Below are positions 1-9,522 of a stretch of DNA of 64,000 bases, one piece after another. The stretch spans positions 227,728,961 to 227,792,960 of the forward strand of contig CP136066.1 of the NCBI GenBank assembly GCA_032622095.1. Direction: 5' to 3'. The notes beneath the pieces are model-generated. The model ran no database searches, was not told the DNA's origin, and saw only the letters and a list, made by a program, of their open reading frames with translations. The stretch's first letter is position 1, and every line of letters begins with the position of its first letter. The DNA comes from Siphonodentalium dalli. Taxonomy: Eukaryota; Mollusca; Scaphopoda; Gadilida; Siphonodentaliidae. A program made the position numbers and the translations under genes.

Positions 1-2769
1 TTCAGCGCACACTGTACAAAAAAGTGTACCAAAAAGTGTACCAAAAAGTGTACCAAAAAGTGTACCAAAAAGTGCCACGCCCACTTTCAGTGCATACTGT
101 ACCAGAAAGTGTACCAGAAAGTGTACCAAAAAGTGTACCTAAAAGTGTACCAAAAAGTGCCACGCCCACTTTCAGCGCACACTGTACCAAAAAGTGTACT
201 AAAAAGTGTACCAAAAAGTGTACCAAAATATGCCACGCCCACTTTCAGAGCACACTGTACCAGAAAGTGTACCAAAAAGTGTACCAAAAGTGCCACGCCC
301 TTTCAGCGCACACTGTACCAGAAAGTGTACCAAAAAGTGTACCAAAAAGTGTACCAAAAAGTACCACGCCCACCTTTAGCGCACACTGTACCAGAAAGTG
401 TACCAACAAGTGTACCAAAAAGTGTACCAACAAGTACCACGCCCACTTTCAGCGCACACTGTACCAAAAAGTGTACCAAAAAGTGTACCAAAAAGTGCCA
501 CGCCCACTTTCAGCGTACACTGTACCAGAAAGTGTACCAGAAAGTGTACCAAAAAGTGTACCAAAAAGTACCACGCCCACTTTCAGCGCACACTGTACCA
601 AAAAGTGTACTAAAAAGTGTACCAAAAAGTGTACCAAAATATGCCACGCCCACTTTCAGAGCACACTGTACCAGAAAGTGTACCAAAAAGTGTACCAAAA
701 GTGCCACGCCCTTTCAGCGCACACTGTACCAGAAAGTGTACCAAAAAGTGTACCAAAAAGTGTACCAAAAAGTGCCACGCCCACCTTTAGCGCACACTGT
801 ACCAGAAAGTGTACCAAAAAGTGGACCAAAAAGTGTACCAACAAGTACCACGCCCACTTTCAGCGCACACTGTACCAAAAAGTGTACCAAAAAGTGTACC
901 AAAACGTGCCACGCCCACTTTCAGCGCACACTGTACCAGAAAGTGTACCAGAAAGTGTACCAAAAAGTGTACCAAAAAGTAACACGCCCACTTTCAGCGC
1001 ACACTGTAGCAGAAAGTGTACCAGAAAGTGTACCAAAAAGTGTACCAAAAGTGCCACGCCCCTTTCAGCGCACACTGTACCAGAAAGTGTACCAAAAAGT
1101 GTACCAAAAAGTGTACCAAAAAGTGCCACGCCCACCTTTAGCGCACACTGTACCAGAAAGTGTACCAAAAAGTGGACCAAAAAGTGTACCAACAAGTACC
1201 ACGCCCACTTTCAGCGCACACTGTACCAAAAAGTGTACCAAAAAGTGTACCAAAACGTGCCACGCCCACTTTCAGCGCACACTGTACCAGAAAGTGTACC
1301 AGAAAGTGTACCAAAAAGTGTACCAAAAAGTAACACGCCCACTTTCAGCGCACACTGTAGCAGAAAGTGTACCAAAAAGTGTACCAAAAAGTGTACCAAA
1401 AAGTGCCACGCCCACTTTCAGCGCACACTGTACCAAAAAGTGTACTAAAAAGTGTACCAAAAAGTGCCACGCCCACTTTCAGCGCACACTGTACCAAAAA
1501 GTGTACTAAAAAGTGTACCAAAAAGTGCCACGCCCACTTTCAGCGCACACTGTACCAAAAAGTGTACCAAAAAGTGTACCAAAAAGTGTACCAAAAAGTG
1601 TACCAACAAGTACCACGCCCACTTTCAGCGCACACTGTACCAAAAAGTGTACCAAAAAGTGTACCAAAAAGTGCCACGCCCACTTTCAGCGCACACTGTA
1701 CCAGAAAGTGTACCAGAAAGTGTACCAAAAAGTGTACCTAAAAGTGTACCAAAAAGTGCCACGCCCACTTTCAGCGCACACTGTACCAAAAAGTGTACTA
1801 AAAAGTGTACCAAAAGTGCCACGCCCTTTCAGCGCACACTGTACCAGAAAGTGTACCAAAAAGTGTACCAAAAAGTGTACCAAAAAGTGCCACGCCCACC
1901 TTTAGCGCACACTGTACCAGAAAGTGTACCAAAAAGTGTACCAAAAAGTGTACCAAAAAGTACCACGCCCACCTTTAGCGCACACTGTACCAGAAAGTGT
2001 ACCAAAAAGTGTACCAAAAAGTGTACCAACAAGTACCACGCCCACTTTCAGCGCACACTGTACCAAAAAGTGTACCAAAAAGTGTACCAAAAAGTGCCAC
2101 GCCCACTTTCAGCGCACACTGTACCAAAAAGTGTACTAAAAAGTGTACCAAAAAGTGTACCAAAATATGCCACGCCCACTTTCAGAGCACACTGTACCAG
2201 AAAGTGTACCAAAAAGTGTACCAAAAAGTGCCACGCCCACTTTCAGCGCACACTGTACCAGAAAGTGTACCAAAAAGTGTACCAAAAAGTGTACCAAAAA
2301 GTGCCACGCCCACTGTCAGCGCACACTGTACCAAAAAGTGTACTAAAAAGTGTACCAAAAAGTGCCACGCCCACTTTCAGCGCACACTGTACCAAAAAGT
2401 GTACTAAAAAGTGTACCAAAAAGTGCCACGCCCACTTTCAGCGCACACTGTACCAAAAAGTGTACCAAAAAGTGTACCAAAAAGTGTACCAACAAGTACC
2501 ACGCCCACTTTCAGCGCACACTGTACCAGAAAGTGTACCAAAAAGTGTACCAAAAAGTGCCACGCCCACTTTCAGCGCACACTGTACCAAAAAGTGTACT
2601 AAAAAGTGTACCAAAAAGTGCCACGCCCACTTTCAGCGCACACTGTACCAGAAAGTGTACCAAAAAGTGTACCAAAAAGTGCCACGCCCACTTTCAGCGC
2701 ACACTGTACCAGAAAGTGTACCAAAAAGTGTACCAAAAAGTGCCACGCCAACTTTCAGCGCACACTGTA
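1..2769 (+). repeat. Complex satellite array 1 (12-bp core, 61/73/85-bp monomers), 3' end
   Basis: The array is made of a 12-bp unit gtgtaccaaaaa repeated two to five times, followed by a spacer with cacgcccactttcagcgcac and actgtaccagaaagt. Because the 12-mer count varies, monomers are about 61, 73, 85 or 97 bp; a 58-bp variant lacks a few spacer bases. A group of monomers recurs with a period of 411 bp (for example 245 to 656). The array is cut by the window start. It ends abruptly at about 2769, where satellite sequence runs into cactgtattcgtacttggcc. It corresponds to 46898-49315 downstream, except for one extra 351-bp block. Confidence 0.97.
1021..1371 (+). repeat. Extra 351-bp satellite block absent from the second copy
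   Basis: The distinctive variant gtagcagaaagtgtacc occurs twice here, 351 bp apart (about 1006 and 1357), but only once in the matching place downstream (about 47903). Before this block the offset between copies is 46897; after it, 46546. The block resembles the preceding 351 bp with small differences, such as a fourth C in acgcccctttcag, so it looks like a local unit duplication or an unequal exchange. Confidence 0.85.
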
Positions 2770-3025
2770 TTCGTACTTGGCCTGTATCATCAGCTGGGAA
2801 ATACACATACCAACTTTGGTTCAGATCAAATAATCCAAACTGGAGTTATCGATCGGAATAATGTTAACAGACGCCAGGACGGCCCGACGGACGGCTCAAC
2901 AGATGGACAGACTGATTACATAATACGATCTTTTTTTTAAAAAGGGCGTATAAAAATAATTGGTGACTCGAAAATTAAATGAGCCTTTAAACAATAATAT
3001 CTCAACACGAGTCAACAGTCTTAAT
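2770..3025. other. Array-flanking repeat tail, no gene seen
   Basis: After the satellite come about 100 bp of ordinary sequence, then a stretch rich in gacgga/gatggac motifs (2866-2926), a T-run, and the phrase aaaattaaatgagcctttaa. The latter two resemble the ends of other dispersed repeats in this window near 9117 and 9911. No exon or signal-peptide-like open frame was found upstream of the lectin exon. Confidence 0.4.
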
Positions 3026-3330
3026 TTAACCCTTTACCCAACAGAACGGCCCTGTGCCAATGCATTCTCTTATATATGCGAGTCGACCATAGGTCGCCTC
3101 CATATATAAGAGAATGCATTGGCTTAACACATTAAAAATTATAAAATTGTTAAAGAATATAAGATTATTTTTTTTTAGGCCAATGCATTCTCTTATATAT
3201 GCGAGGCGACCTATGGTCGACTCGCATATATTTATATTATTTTGGCAAGAATATAAGATTTTTTTTTTTTAGGCGAATGCATTCTCTCATATATGGTAGG
3301 CATATTTAAGAGAATGCATTAGCACAGGGT
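3026..3330. mobile_element. Hairpin-family MITE (TTAACCCTTTACCC end), three hairpin arms
   Basis: It starts with TTAACCCTTTACCCAACA, then holds a near-perfect hairpin at 3056-3123 whose arms are gccaatgcattctcttatat and its complement. A second hairpin at about 3178 has lost its right arm, and a third, degenerate one lies at 3270-3312. The right end is agcacagggttttcgc, as in other family members, and not the complement of the left end, so the element is a hybrid or damaged. Confidence 0.7.
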
Positions 3331-3501
3331 TTTCGCAAAAAAGGGATAATCATCAAATCACATCTCAATGACCCATGAACCAGTCTATTTTGATGAAATT
3401 GGACAACCTAAAACACCTAGTATTATATAAGATAGGATACTGCCTAATATAACAATGTCATTTCATATTAATAATATTATCGAATAATTCTTTTATCACA
3501 G
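3331..3501. other. Unique AT-rich sequence before lectin exon, with splice acceptor
   Basis: No gene or repeat was recognised. The stretch ends in a T-rich tract and ttttatcacag at 3491-3501, a plausible 3' splice site for the exon that follows. Confidence 0.4.
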
Positions 3502-3595
3502 GGAAATCCATGTTTCAACGACCAACCAACAATTGGAACACAGTGCAAATGTCAGCTGCCATATTGGGGAAGATGTTGTCAGTTGGACGCACAAG
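3502..3595 (+). CDS. Lectin gene exon: EGF-like segment
   Basis: The exon is bounded by cacag at 3497-3501 and gtatct from 3596. Read from 3502 it encodes 31 residues with cysteines at about positions 4, 15, 17, 25 and 26, including CKCQLPYWGRCC, the C-x-C...G...C spacing of the second half of an EGF-like domain. It ends one base into a codon (phase 1). That base joins AC of the next exon to give Asp before CPSLHDYS. Confidence 0.65.
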
Positions 3596-6500
3596 GTATC
3601 TATCTAATCATGCAGTGTAAATAATACTCCTGTATAGAGCCTCACACGGACCCAAGCAGACGATATTCATCAGTACATTGATCTCTGTCAGTGAGAGCTT
3701 TCCAATGAATGGCAACAAGCCATATTTCCGACTAAATCCTGAAAAATTACCCATAATTCTGCTGTGGTTAATGAGCCGATTATTTAGAGCATTACTGTAG
3801 ATTTCTCATATTAAAATGTACCTGTCCACATTTGCAGTACGATTAAAACTTACACATCAGTATTCAGAATCTTGGTGGGATTTGAAATCCAGATTAATAT
3901 ATTTAATACATTTGAATTTTTTTTTTTGCCTACCCTATTTTTAAACAAACTAAAAACAATTTGCCAGATTAATTCCCCCCCCCCCCCTCCCACCTCGCCT
4001 AACTTTCAGCGCAAAAAAAATATGCAAACCAAGTAATAAAAAATGAAATGCTACTTTGTTTCAGACTGCCCATCATTACATGACTACTCCCTGTACAATC
4101 TAACTAACTCAAATGTCTGTCTGAAATATTTCGGCGACACGTCAGGTGATAGGATGAACTCCACCGACGCCATGGAGTACTGCGCCAATGAAGGCGGGCA
4201 CCTGCTGGTCTTAGAAGATCAAGTGATGCTGGATGACGTCAAAGTAATTCTCACCGGACTAGGCAAAACTTCAGGTAAATTCAGGTAAAACTTCAGGTAA
4301 ATTCAGGTAAAACTTCAGGTAAAACGTCAGGTAAATTCAGGTAAAACTTCAGGTAAAACGTCAGGTAAATTCAGGTAAAACTTCAGGTAAATCGTCAGGT
4401 AAAACTTCAGGTAAAGCGTCAGGTAAAACGACAGGTAAATTCAGGGTCGGGATCCTAATATAATTAGATCACCAGAGAAGAAAAGCATGCATACTATTAT
4501 GATCATGCCCTGTGCCAATGCATTCTCTTATATATGCGAGTCGACCATAGGTCGCCTCGCATATATAAGAGAATGCATTGGCCTAACAAATTTATATTAT
4601 TTTTTATAATTGTTAAAAATTGTAAAAAAAAAAATTAAATGATAAAATTGTTAAAGAATGTAAGAAATAATAAAAAATTTTTTTAATAAATGTAAGAAAT
4701 AATGATAAATGAAAGTGTCAATGACACTGTAGCTCAACTTGGAAAGGGAATAATTTCATGTGTTAAAGTCAATGGAGTGATTAGGAATGTGGAAAGTTGA
4801 AAGGCATAGTTATGCAAAGAGTAAAATCTAAGATGACCGCTGGCAGCCATGTTTTTTTTGCCAAATGATCCCAAAAAGACTCGTTCCCATTTACATGTCA
4901 TTATTAACATCCAGTACAAATTTCATGAAGATCTGACAAAAGCTACGACCTGTAGGCCGCGCCAAAGGATTTAGTCATGCAAAGAGTTAAATCCAAGATG
5001 GCTTCTGGTGGCCATTTTTTTTGGCCGAATGACCCCAAAATGACTCGTTCCCATCTACATGTCAATATTAACATCCTTGACAAATTTCATGATGATCAAA
5101 CGAGCAGTATGACCTGTAGCCCGCACCAATGGATTGAATTTTTAAATCCAAAATGGTGGCTGGTGGCCATGTTTTTTGCCGAATGACCCCAAAATAACTC
5201 GTTCCCATCTACATGACAATGTCAACATTCAGTATAAAATTTCATAAAGATCGGACCAAAGGTACGACCTGTAGCCCGTGCTAATGGATTGAATTTTGAA
5301 ATCCAAGATGGCCGCTGGTGGCCATGTTGTTTGTCCGAATGACTCCAAAATGACTCGTTCCCATCTACATTCCAATTTCAACAGCCATGACAAATTTCAT
5401 GATGATCAGACTAAAGGTACGACCTGTCGCCCGTGCTAAAGGATTCAGTCATACAAAGAGTAAAATCCAAAATCTCAAAATCTATGCCTTCCAATATTTT
5501 TTTCCAACAAACTATAAGGAATGAAGAGTTTGAAAAGTTGTGTCATTAAATATACGCTATTGAATACACCAAAGAGTCTTAATTTATTTATCTGGGACTA
5601 TTTCTTAACCCGAACAAACGCAGAGTTAATCGAAACATCACTCCATGCCTTATAGAAGCCTATGTTAGTTTCGGGTCCTATTTGTTGATTTAAGTATGTT
5701 TTGTCAAGGTTTTGGACCATGTAATAAATAGAATCTACAACTCGTCCCCAGTTTATAGCAGAATTAACAAAACTCGTTGAGTAAATTCGGTCTGGACCGA
5801 GTAAATTAGGTCTGGACCGAGCCTTTCCTAATTTACTCGACTCGTTTTGTAAATTCCGCTATAAACTGGGGGTTCGTTGTAGATCCTCTATATATGACCA
5901 TAACCTATTCATATTTTCTTTATTTGTGTTGGGAATAGTAGACGGCGCTTACCAGTGCAGTCAAATTTCACTCTTAACAATATCGCAGCAAATGAACAGT
6001 CTTCTTGTCTTGTCTTGTCTTGTCTTCGTAAATCCCTGCGTTTATTTGTCGCAGCACCTCTGATTCGGTTGAGTCAGAGTAATTTTGATTTCTTTGATTT
6101 ATATTCTCTATATACACTGATTTCATATAATCTGAATTTCATATAATGATTAGGATCGGTAAAGAACTGGAATAATGAAATGGGAATCTTCTACTGACAT
6201 CTGGTAAGGATTGAGGAGCGGATGCTATGGAGCCTCCCAATATATTGTCTGCTCCACATCTCAATAGAATTTAACGTCAACTGATCCATGTGTAGGTCTA
6301 ACATCTCCACTATTACTGACATTGAACAGTCCAATATGAGCTGAGTTAGTAGATTAGAATCTGCCAGTATGTTAGTAAGAGTAGAGTCAGGGATAATAGA
6401 TTGCAGTTTTATGATTGCCTTCTCTCTTGCATCAATCATTTGGTCATGCCTGCAGGCTGTTAGAAAGTGCTCCCTTGATTCTTCTCCATCTTCCGACAAA

Positions 6501-7107
6501 ATACGTTGTAAAATCTTTTGCGCCAGCTTTGTTGTTCAATAATATTACTAATATATGCCTTTCTAAATGACAATAACATGATGACTCAATCGCTCCTTCA
6601 TAACAACATTTAAATTAATTGAATGCTAATTGAGTTGCTTATCGTGTGCCGTCACGATTAATCATTCTCCTAGACAAAATATATGTATGATACCGAATTA
6701 GTGCGAGACTAATTTTGAATAATTTTTGTGAAATTTGATTTTGGATTATCCCTCTTTTATCAAATTCACAAAAAAGTAATGGTTATATACCACTATAATA
6801 GTGAAATTCAGGATGTGCCTGGCCTGATAAATATCATGTTTTTTAAAACCGCCATTCAATTAGATCTACTTTTAAGCTAAATTTCTCATTTTATTTACAT
6901 ATAGGTGCAACCTGGATTGATGGCGAAGTAGACACTACCAATGGCACAGTTTACTTATGGAGCGGACAGCCAGCTCCATTTATCCCGTGGTATCCAGGTT
7001 ATCCTGAAGGTGGTTCTTGGCAGTGGAAAGTGAGGCTCCAAGTAAATACGATGGAGTTCAAAAATGGGTATGGAGGTGTGAGCTATCCCATAATATGTCA
7101 GCTCTGA
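3502..7107 (+). CDS. EGF-like / C-type-lectin-like domain protein, 3' three exons (copy 1)
   Basis: Three exons can be joined with consistent phase: 3502-3595, 4065-4274 and 6905-7107 (stop TGA 7105-7107). The predicted C-terminal part is about 167 residues: a cysteine-rich EGF-like piece of 31 residues, then a C-type-lectin-like domain of about 136 residues. Both internal introns are phase 1, as is common for shuffled extracellular modules. The lectin part shows an N-terminal cysteine pair as in long-form domains, YCANEGGHLL, TWIDG and a final YPIICQL. The usual inner cysteine pair and the EPN/QPD calcium-sugar motif are not seen, so sugar binding is doubtful. Similar proteins are secreted or membrane recognition molecules; that role is inferred. 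The 5' exons, including any signal peptide, were not found. An almost identical copy lies at 50048-53653. Confidence 0.75.
3634..3688. mobile_element. Fragment related to the GAGCC...AGCAGACGA hairpin element
   Basis: The phrase tatagagcctcacacggacc followed by aagcagacgat resembles one arm of the roughly 95-bp foldback units at 15119, 21004 and 21356 and in the 157-bp satellite. It lies in the intron and abuts the MITE half that follows. Confidence 0.4.
3689..3797. mobile_element. TA-flanked palindromic MITE, right half only
   Basis: It matches the right arm of the mariner-like MITE (gagagctttccaatgaatgg to agagcattactg), followed by TA at 3798-3799. The left arm is missing. It sits in the first visible lectin intron. 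Confidence 0.75.
4065..4274 (+). CDS. Lectin gene exon: N-terminal half of C-type-lectin-like domain
   Basis: The acceptor is tttgtttcag ending at 4064; the donor is the first of a run of cag/gtaaa sites at 4274/4275. The exon is 210 bp (2 + 69 codons + 1), phase 1 at both ends. It encodes CPSLHDYS, NVCLKYFG, AMEYCANEGGHLLVLEDQ and VILTGLGKTS. YC...GGHLL is the conserved start of the lectin fold core, and the two upstream cysteines fit the extra disulfide of long-form domains. Confidence 0.75.
4275..4443 (+). repeat. Tandem array of 15 CAGGTAAA splice-donor-like units
   Basis: Directly from the exon's own donor, 10- and 12-bp units of the type ttcaggtaaaac or ttcaggtaaa repeat. There are 15 GTs in the context CAGGTAAA, at 4275, 4285, 4297, 4307, 4319, 4331, 4341, 4353, 4365, 4375, 4387, 4399, 4411, 4423 and 4435. 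In the reading frame of the exon, TAA occurs at 4286-4288. Use of any donor from the third on would therefore add a stop, and use of the second would shift the frame. Confidence 0.9.
4514..4582. mobile_element. Hairpin-family core, single hairpin
   Basis: This is a 69-bp near-perfect inverted repeat with arms gccaatgcattctcttatat and a gtcgaccataggtcgcc-type centre. It is preceded by ccctgt and followed by ctaacaaattt. It lacks the longer terminal modules of full elements. Confidence 0.8.
4583..4799. other. AT-rich intron sequence, no gene
   Basis: Runs of A and T with repeated aattgttaaa and aatgtaagaaataat motifs, the same filler that separates paired hairpins in other family members. Nothing else was recognised. 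Confidence 0.4.
4800..5480 (+). repeat. Tandem repeat of about 155-165 bp, four to five units
   Basis: The phrase aaatccaagatggccgctgg recurs near 4826, 4989, 5144, 5299 and 5464 with variants. Each is followed by gaatgaccccaaaatgactc, gttcccatctacatg, a caaatttcatgatgatc phrase and tacgacctgtagcccg. Units are diverged from each other, so this is an old tandem repeat inside the lectin intron. Short open frames here follow the repeat and are not genes. Confidence 0.85.
5732..5884. repeat. Long imperfect palindrome (about 150 bp)
   Basis: The left arm begins atctacaactcg and continues cagtttatagcagaatt, aaaactcg, gagtaaatt. The right arm reads back through aatttactcgactcgtttt, ccgctataaactggg and cgttgtagat. 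The centre holds two copies of ggtctggaccgag. It could be a small foldback element. No clear target duplication was identified. Confidence 0.75.
5885..6190. other. Unique intron sequence with short cttgt microsatellite
   Basis: Apart from a cttgtcttgtcttgtctt run at about 6001-6020, nothing was recognised. Confidence 0.4.
6191..6530 (-). pseudogene. Non-LTR retrotransposon C-terminal fragment (degenerate)
   Basis: Read on the minus strand, this gives EDGEESREHFLTACRHDQMI followed by about 75 further open residues to a stop. E-S-x-x-H-F-L-x-x-C next to a Cys-containing segment is typical of the zinc-knuckle-like tail behind non-LTR reverse transcriptases. Just upstream, a neighbouring frame reads FYNVFCRK, so the expected first cysteine pair appears separated by a frameshift. 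No reverse transcriptase core is present. It lies antisense within the lectin intron. Confidence 0.5.
6531..6904. other. AT-rich intron end with splice acceptor
   Basis: No repeat or gene was recognised. The stretch ends in a pyrimidine-rich tract and tttacatatag at 6894-6904, the acceptor for the last lectin exon. Confidence 0.4.
6905..7107 (+). CDS. Lectin gene terminal exon: C-terminal half of lectin-like domain
   Basis: The exon starts GT (completing a Gly codon) and encodes ATWIDGEVDTTNGTVYLWSG, QPAPFIPWYPGYPEGG and ends GVSYPIICQL before TGA at 7105-7107. WIDG and the last cysteine before the stop are typical of the lectin fold. The segment between has no cysteine, so the usual inner disulfide of the long loop is absent. 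A run of Pro/Trp/Tyr/Gly replaces the EPN or QPD motif. Confidence 0.75.
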
Positions 7108-7113
7108 TTACTA

Positions 7114-7342
7114 CAGTAATGCCCTAAATAATCGACTCCTTAACCGCAGCAGAATTATGGGCAACTTTTCAGCATTTAGTCTGATGATTGGGGACCATCA
7201 AATCTGGCTTGTTGCCATTCATTGGAAAGCTCTCAGTGAGAGCTTTCCGATGAATGGTAACAAGCCATATTTCCGACTAAATCCTGAAAAATTACCCATA
7301 ATTCTGCTGTGATTAAGGAGTCAATTATTTAGGGAATTACTG
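7114..7342. mobile_element. TA-flanked palindromic MITE in lectin 3' UTR
   Basis: The full element runs from cagtaatgccctaaataatc to its complement ending ggaattactg, with TA at 7112-7113 and 7343-7344. Arms of about 100 bp meet in cattggaaagctctcagtga. The TA duplication and CAGT ends fit Tc1/mariner-type non-autonomous elements. It starts 6 bp after the lectin stop codon. Confidence 0.88.
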
Positions 7343-7375
7343 TAGTTCCAGATAAAAATGTATGTAATTTCAAGG

Positions 7376-7381
7376 AATAAA
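7376..7381 (+). promoter_or_regulatory. Candidate polyadenylation signal AATAAA of lectin gene
   Basis: AATAAA lies 34 bp beyond the MITE and about 270 bp beyond the stop codon. It is the first canonical signal after the stop and is followed by T/G-containing sequence. That it is used is inferred. Confidence 0.45.
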
Positions 7382-7426
7382 TCTGTCTACAACTGACAGG
7401 CACACTCTATCCAGACTTGCATCTGC

Positions 7427-7806
7427 AAAAATAAAAGGTCAGCTGACCACAGTGTCCCTCCCGACAACGTGGCAAGTCTGGAAAAATAAAAGGTCAGCAG
7501 ACCACAGTGTCCCTCCCGACAACGTGGCAAGTCTGAAAAAATAAAAGGTCAGCTGACCACAGTGTCCCCCGACAACATGGCAAATCTGAAAAAATAAAAG
7601 GTCAGCTGACCAGTGTCCACCGACAACGTGGCAAGTCTGAAAAAATAAAAGATCAGCTGACCACAGTGTCCCCCCCCCCCGACAACGTGGCAAGTCTGAA
7701 AAAATAAAAGGTCAGCTGACCAGTGTCCCTCCCGACAACGTGGCAAGTCTGAAAAAATAAAAGGCCAGCTGACCAGTGTCCCCCGACAACGTGGCAAGTC
7801 TGAAAA
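7427..7806 (+). repeat. About 54-bp minisatellite with GGTCAGCTGACC palindrome, block 1
   Basis: Seven units of aaaaataaaaggtcagctga plus ccacagtgtcccccgacaac and gtggcaagtctg. Units vary by the presence of ccaca and in the C-run. Most units carry the perfect 12-bp palindrome GGTCAGCTGACC. Minus-strand open frames here simply reflect the repeat. Confidence 0.93.
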
Positions 7807-8236
7807 AACGAGAGGTGTGACTGTCCCAATGGGACTACGGATACCCCCCGTTTTTAAAATACTAAGATGTTTCACATGTCAGTAAACATTTAGTTAAAAT
7901 AATAAAATAACAGTTCCCATTGCAGGTGTACCACCATAACCCTAATCTTAAACCTATTGACCGAAAAATGTAGGAATAAAAGCTCGGACAAAATTATACA
8001 TGTTGCGAAAAAGAATTAAGTCGAAAAAGGGGGGATAACTCCACCAAAAAAAGTCCGACAGACATCATAATCGCAGGTGCACAGGTTCCCATGGTGGTTG
8101 ATGTCTGTGCCAAGTTTCACGGAAATTGATCAAAAAACGACTGAGAAAAACTCCGGACAAATTTGTGTCCACGGACGGACGACGGACAAGCTGACTCCAG
8201 TATACCCCCCCCCCTAACTTCGTTGCGGGGGGTATA
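7807..8236 (-). mobile_element. Dispersed repeat interrupting the minisatellite, ends in tatacccccc hairpin
   Basis: It begins with cgagaggtgtgactgtccc and ggatacccccc, and ends with gtatacccccc...ggggggtata, a terminal hairpin around taacttcgttgc. Inside are a ggacggacgacggacaag motif and aactccggacaaatttgtg. The same minisatellite continues on both sides, so this looks like an insertion into it. The family is not identified. Confidence 0.55.
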
Positions 8237-8550
8237 ATAAAAGGTCAGCTGACCACAGTGTCCCTCCCGACAACGTGGCAAGTCTGAAAAAATAAAAGGT
8301 CAGCTGACCACAGTGTCCCCCGACAACATGGCAAGTCTGATAAAATAAAAGGTCAGCTGACCACAGTGTCCCCCAACAACGTGGCAAGTCTGAAAAAAAA
8401 AGGGTCAGCTGACCACAGTGTCCCCCGACAACATGGCAAGTCTGAAAAAATAAAAGGTCAACTGACCAGTGTCCCTCCCGACAACGTGGCAAGTCTGAAA
8501 AAATAAAAGGTCAGCTGACCACAGTGTCCCCCGACAACGTGGCAAGTCGA
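8237..8550 (+). repeat. About 54-bp minisatellite with GGTCAGCTGACC palindrome, block 2
   Basis: Six further units of the 7427-7806 minisatellite resume after the interruption. One has ggtcaactgacc in place of the palindrome, and one lost the aaaat spacer. Confidence 0.93.
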
Positions 8551-8559
8551 TGCCGCTTT

Positions 8560-9160
8560 GTTAAAGAAATTAAAAAAAATGTTGAAATGTTCTAAGTCGA
8601 AAAGGGTTAATATAATAACTCTGTAAAAAAACAATCCATCATCTATATACATGTTGCACATCTCCAATATTTGTGTAACAATACTCGGAAGTTTAAAATA
8701 TCTACGATCAAAACTGTAGGAGGAGTTGATTACACCATGAGGTGCCCTCATACAGAAAAGTATAAAATGTTGGAATTTTCTAAGTCAAAAAGGGTTAATA
8801 ACTCTTGTCAAAAAATGCTTTTCCGTCATCTATATACATGTTGCACATCTCCAATATTTGGGTAACAATAGTCAGAAGCTTCAAATATCTACGGTCAAAA
8901 CTGTAGGAGTTGATTACACCATGAAGGTACCCTCATACATAAAATTATAAAAAATATTGAAAAGGGTTAATAACTGCGTAAAAAAACAAAAACAAATTCC
9001 ATCATCTATATACATGTTGCACTTCTTCAATATATGGGCAACAATATTCTGAAGTTTCAAACCTCTAGGATGAAAACTGTAAGAGGAGTTGATTACACCA
9101 TGAAGGTACTCAAAAGTGTTACGGACGGATGGACAAACGCACAGACAAACGAACATATTG
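8560..9160 (+). repeat. About 176-190-bp tandem repeat, three units plus tail
   Basis: The phrase catctatatacatgttgcac recurs at about 8638, 8827 and 9003. Each is followed by tccaatattt, caatactc(g)gaagttt, aaaactgtaggagg and ttgattacaccatgaggt, then aaaagggttaataactc. The run ends with gttacggacggatggacaaa and cgcacagacaaacgaac, the kind of tail seen at other repeats here. Confidence 0.85.
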
Positions 9161-9243
9161 CCAGCTCAGATTACTATCTTGTTTTGTTTATCTTTGTTCA
9201 TCAGGAATGCATGAATGTACAGGCGCAGTTCATGATATCATTC

Positions 9244-9522
9244 TTAACTATTTCATGGCGGTAGCTGCGCTGGTGCAGCATTAATGATCGTGTGTATTAA
9301 CAATCCTATGCCACTGCATTCTCTTATATATGCTAGTCTCGCATAGGGTGCCTCGCAAAAATAACAGAATGCACTGGTTTACAAGGTCAAGGTAAATATT
9401 GTTAGGCCAATGTATTGTCTTATATATACGAGGCTCCCCATGGGAGACTCGCATATATAAGAGAATACATTGGCACAGGGTTTTCGTGAAATTTTAGGAA
9501 GCTCCAGTCATGGATGGGTTAA
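9244..9522. mobile_element. Hairpin-family MITE, CATGRCGGGAGCTGC-type ends
   Basis: The left end is ttaactatttcatggcggta followed by gctggtgcagcattaa. There are two hairpins, 9313-9375 (degenerate) and about 9401-9474 (arms gccaatgtattgtcttatat). The right end is ggcacagggttttcgtgaaa to catggatgggttaa. It matches the layout of the element at 14642. Confidence 0.75.

Noticed and set aside
7439-8492. Minus-strand open frames with repeated LLFFQTCHVVGG
   Set aside because: They are translations of the 54-bp minisatellite.
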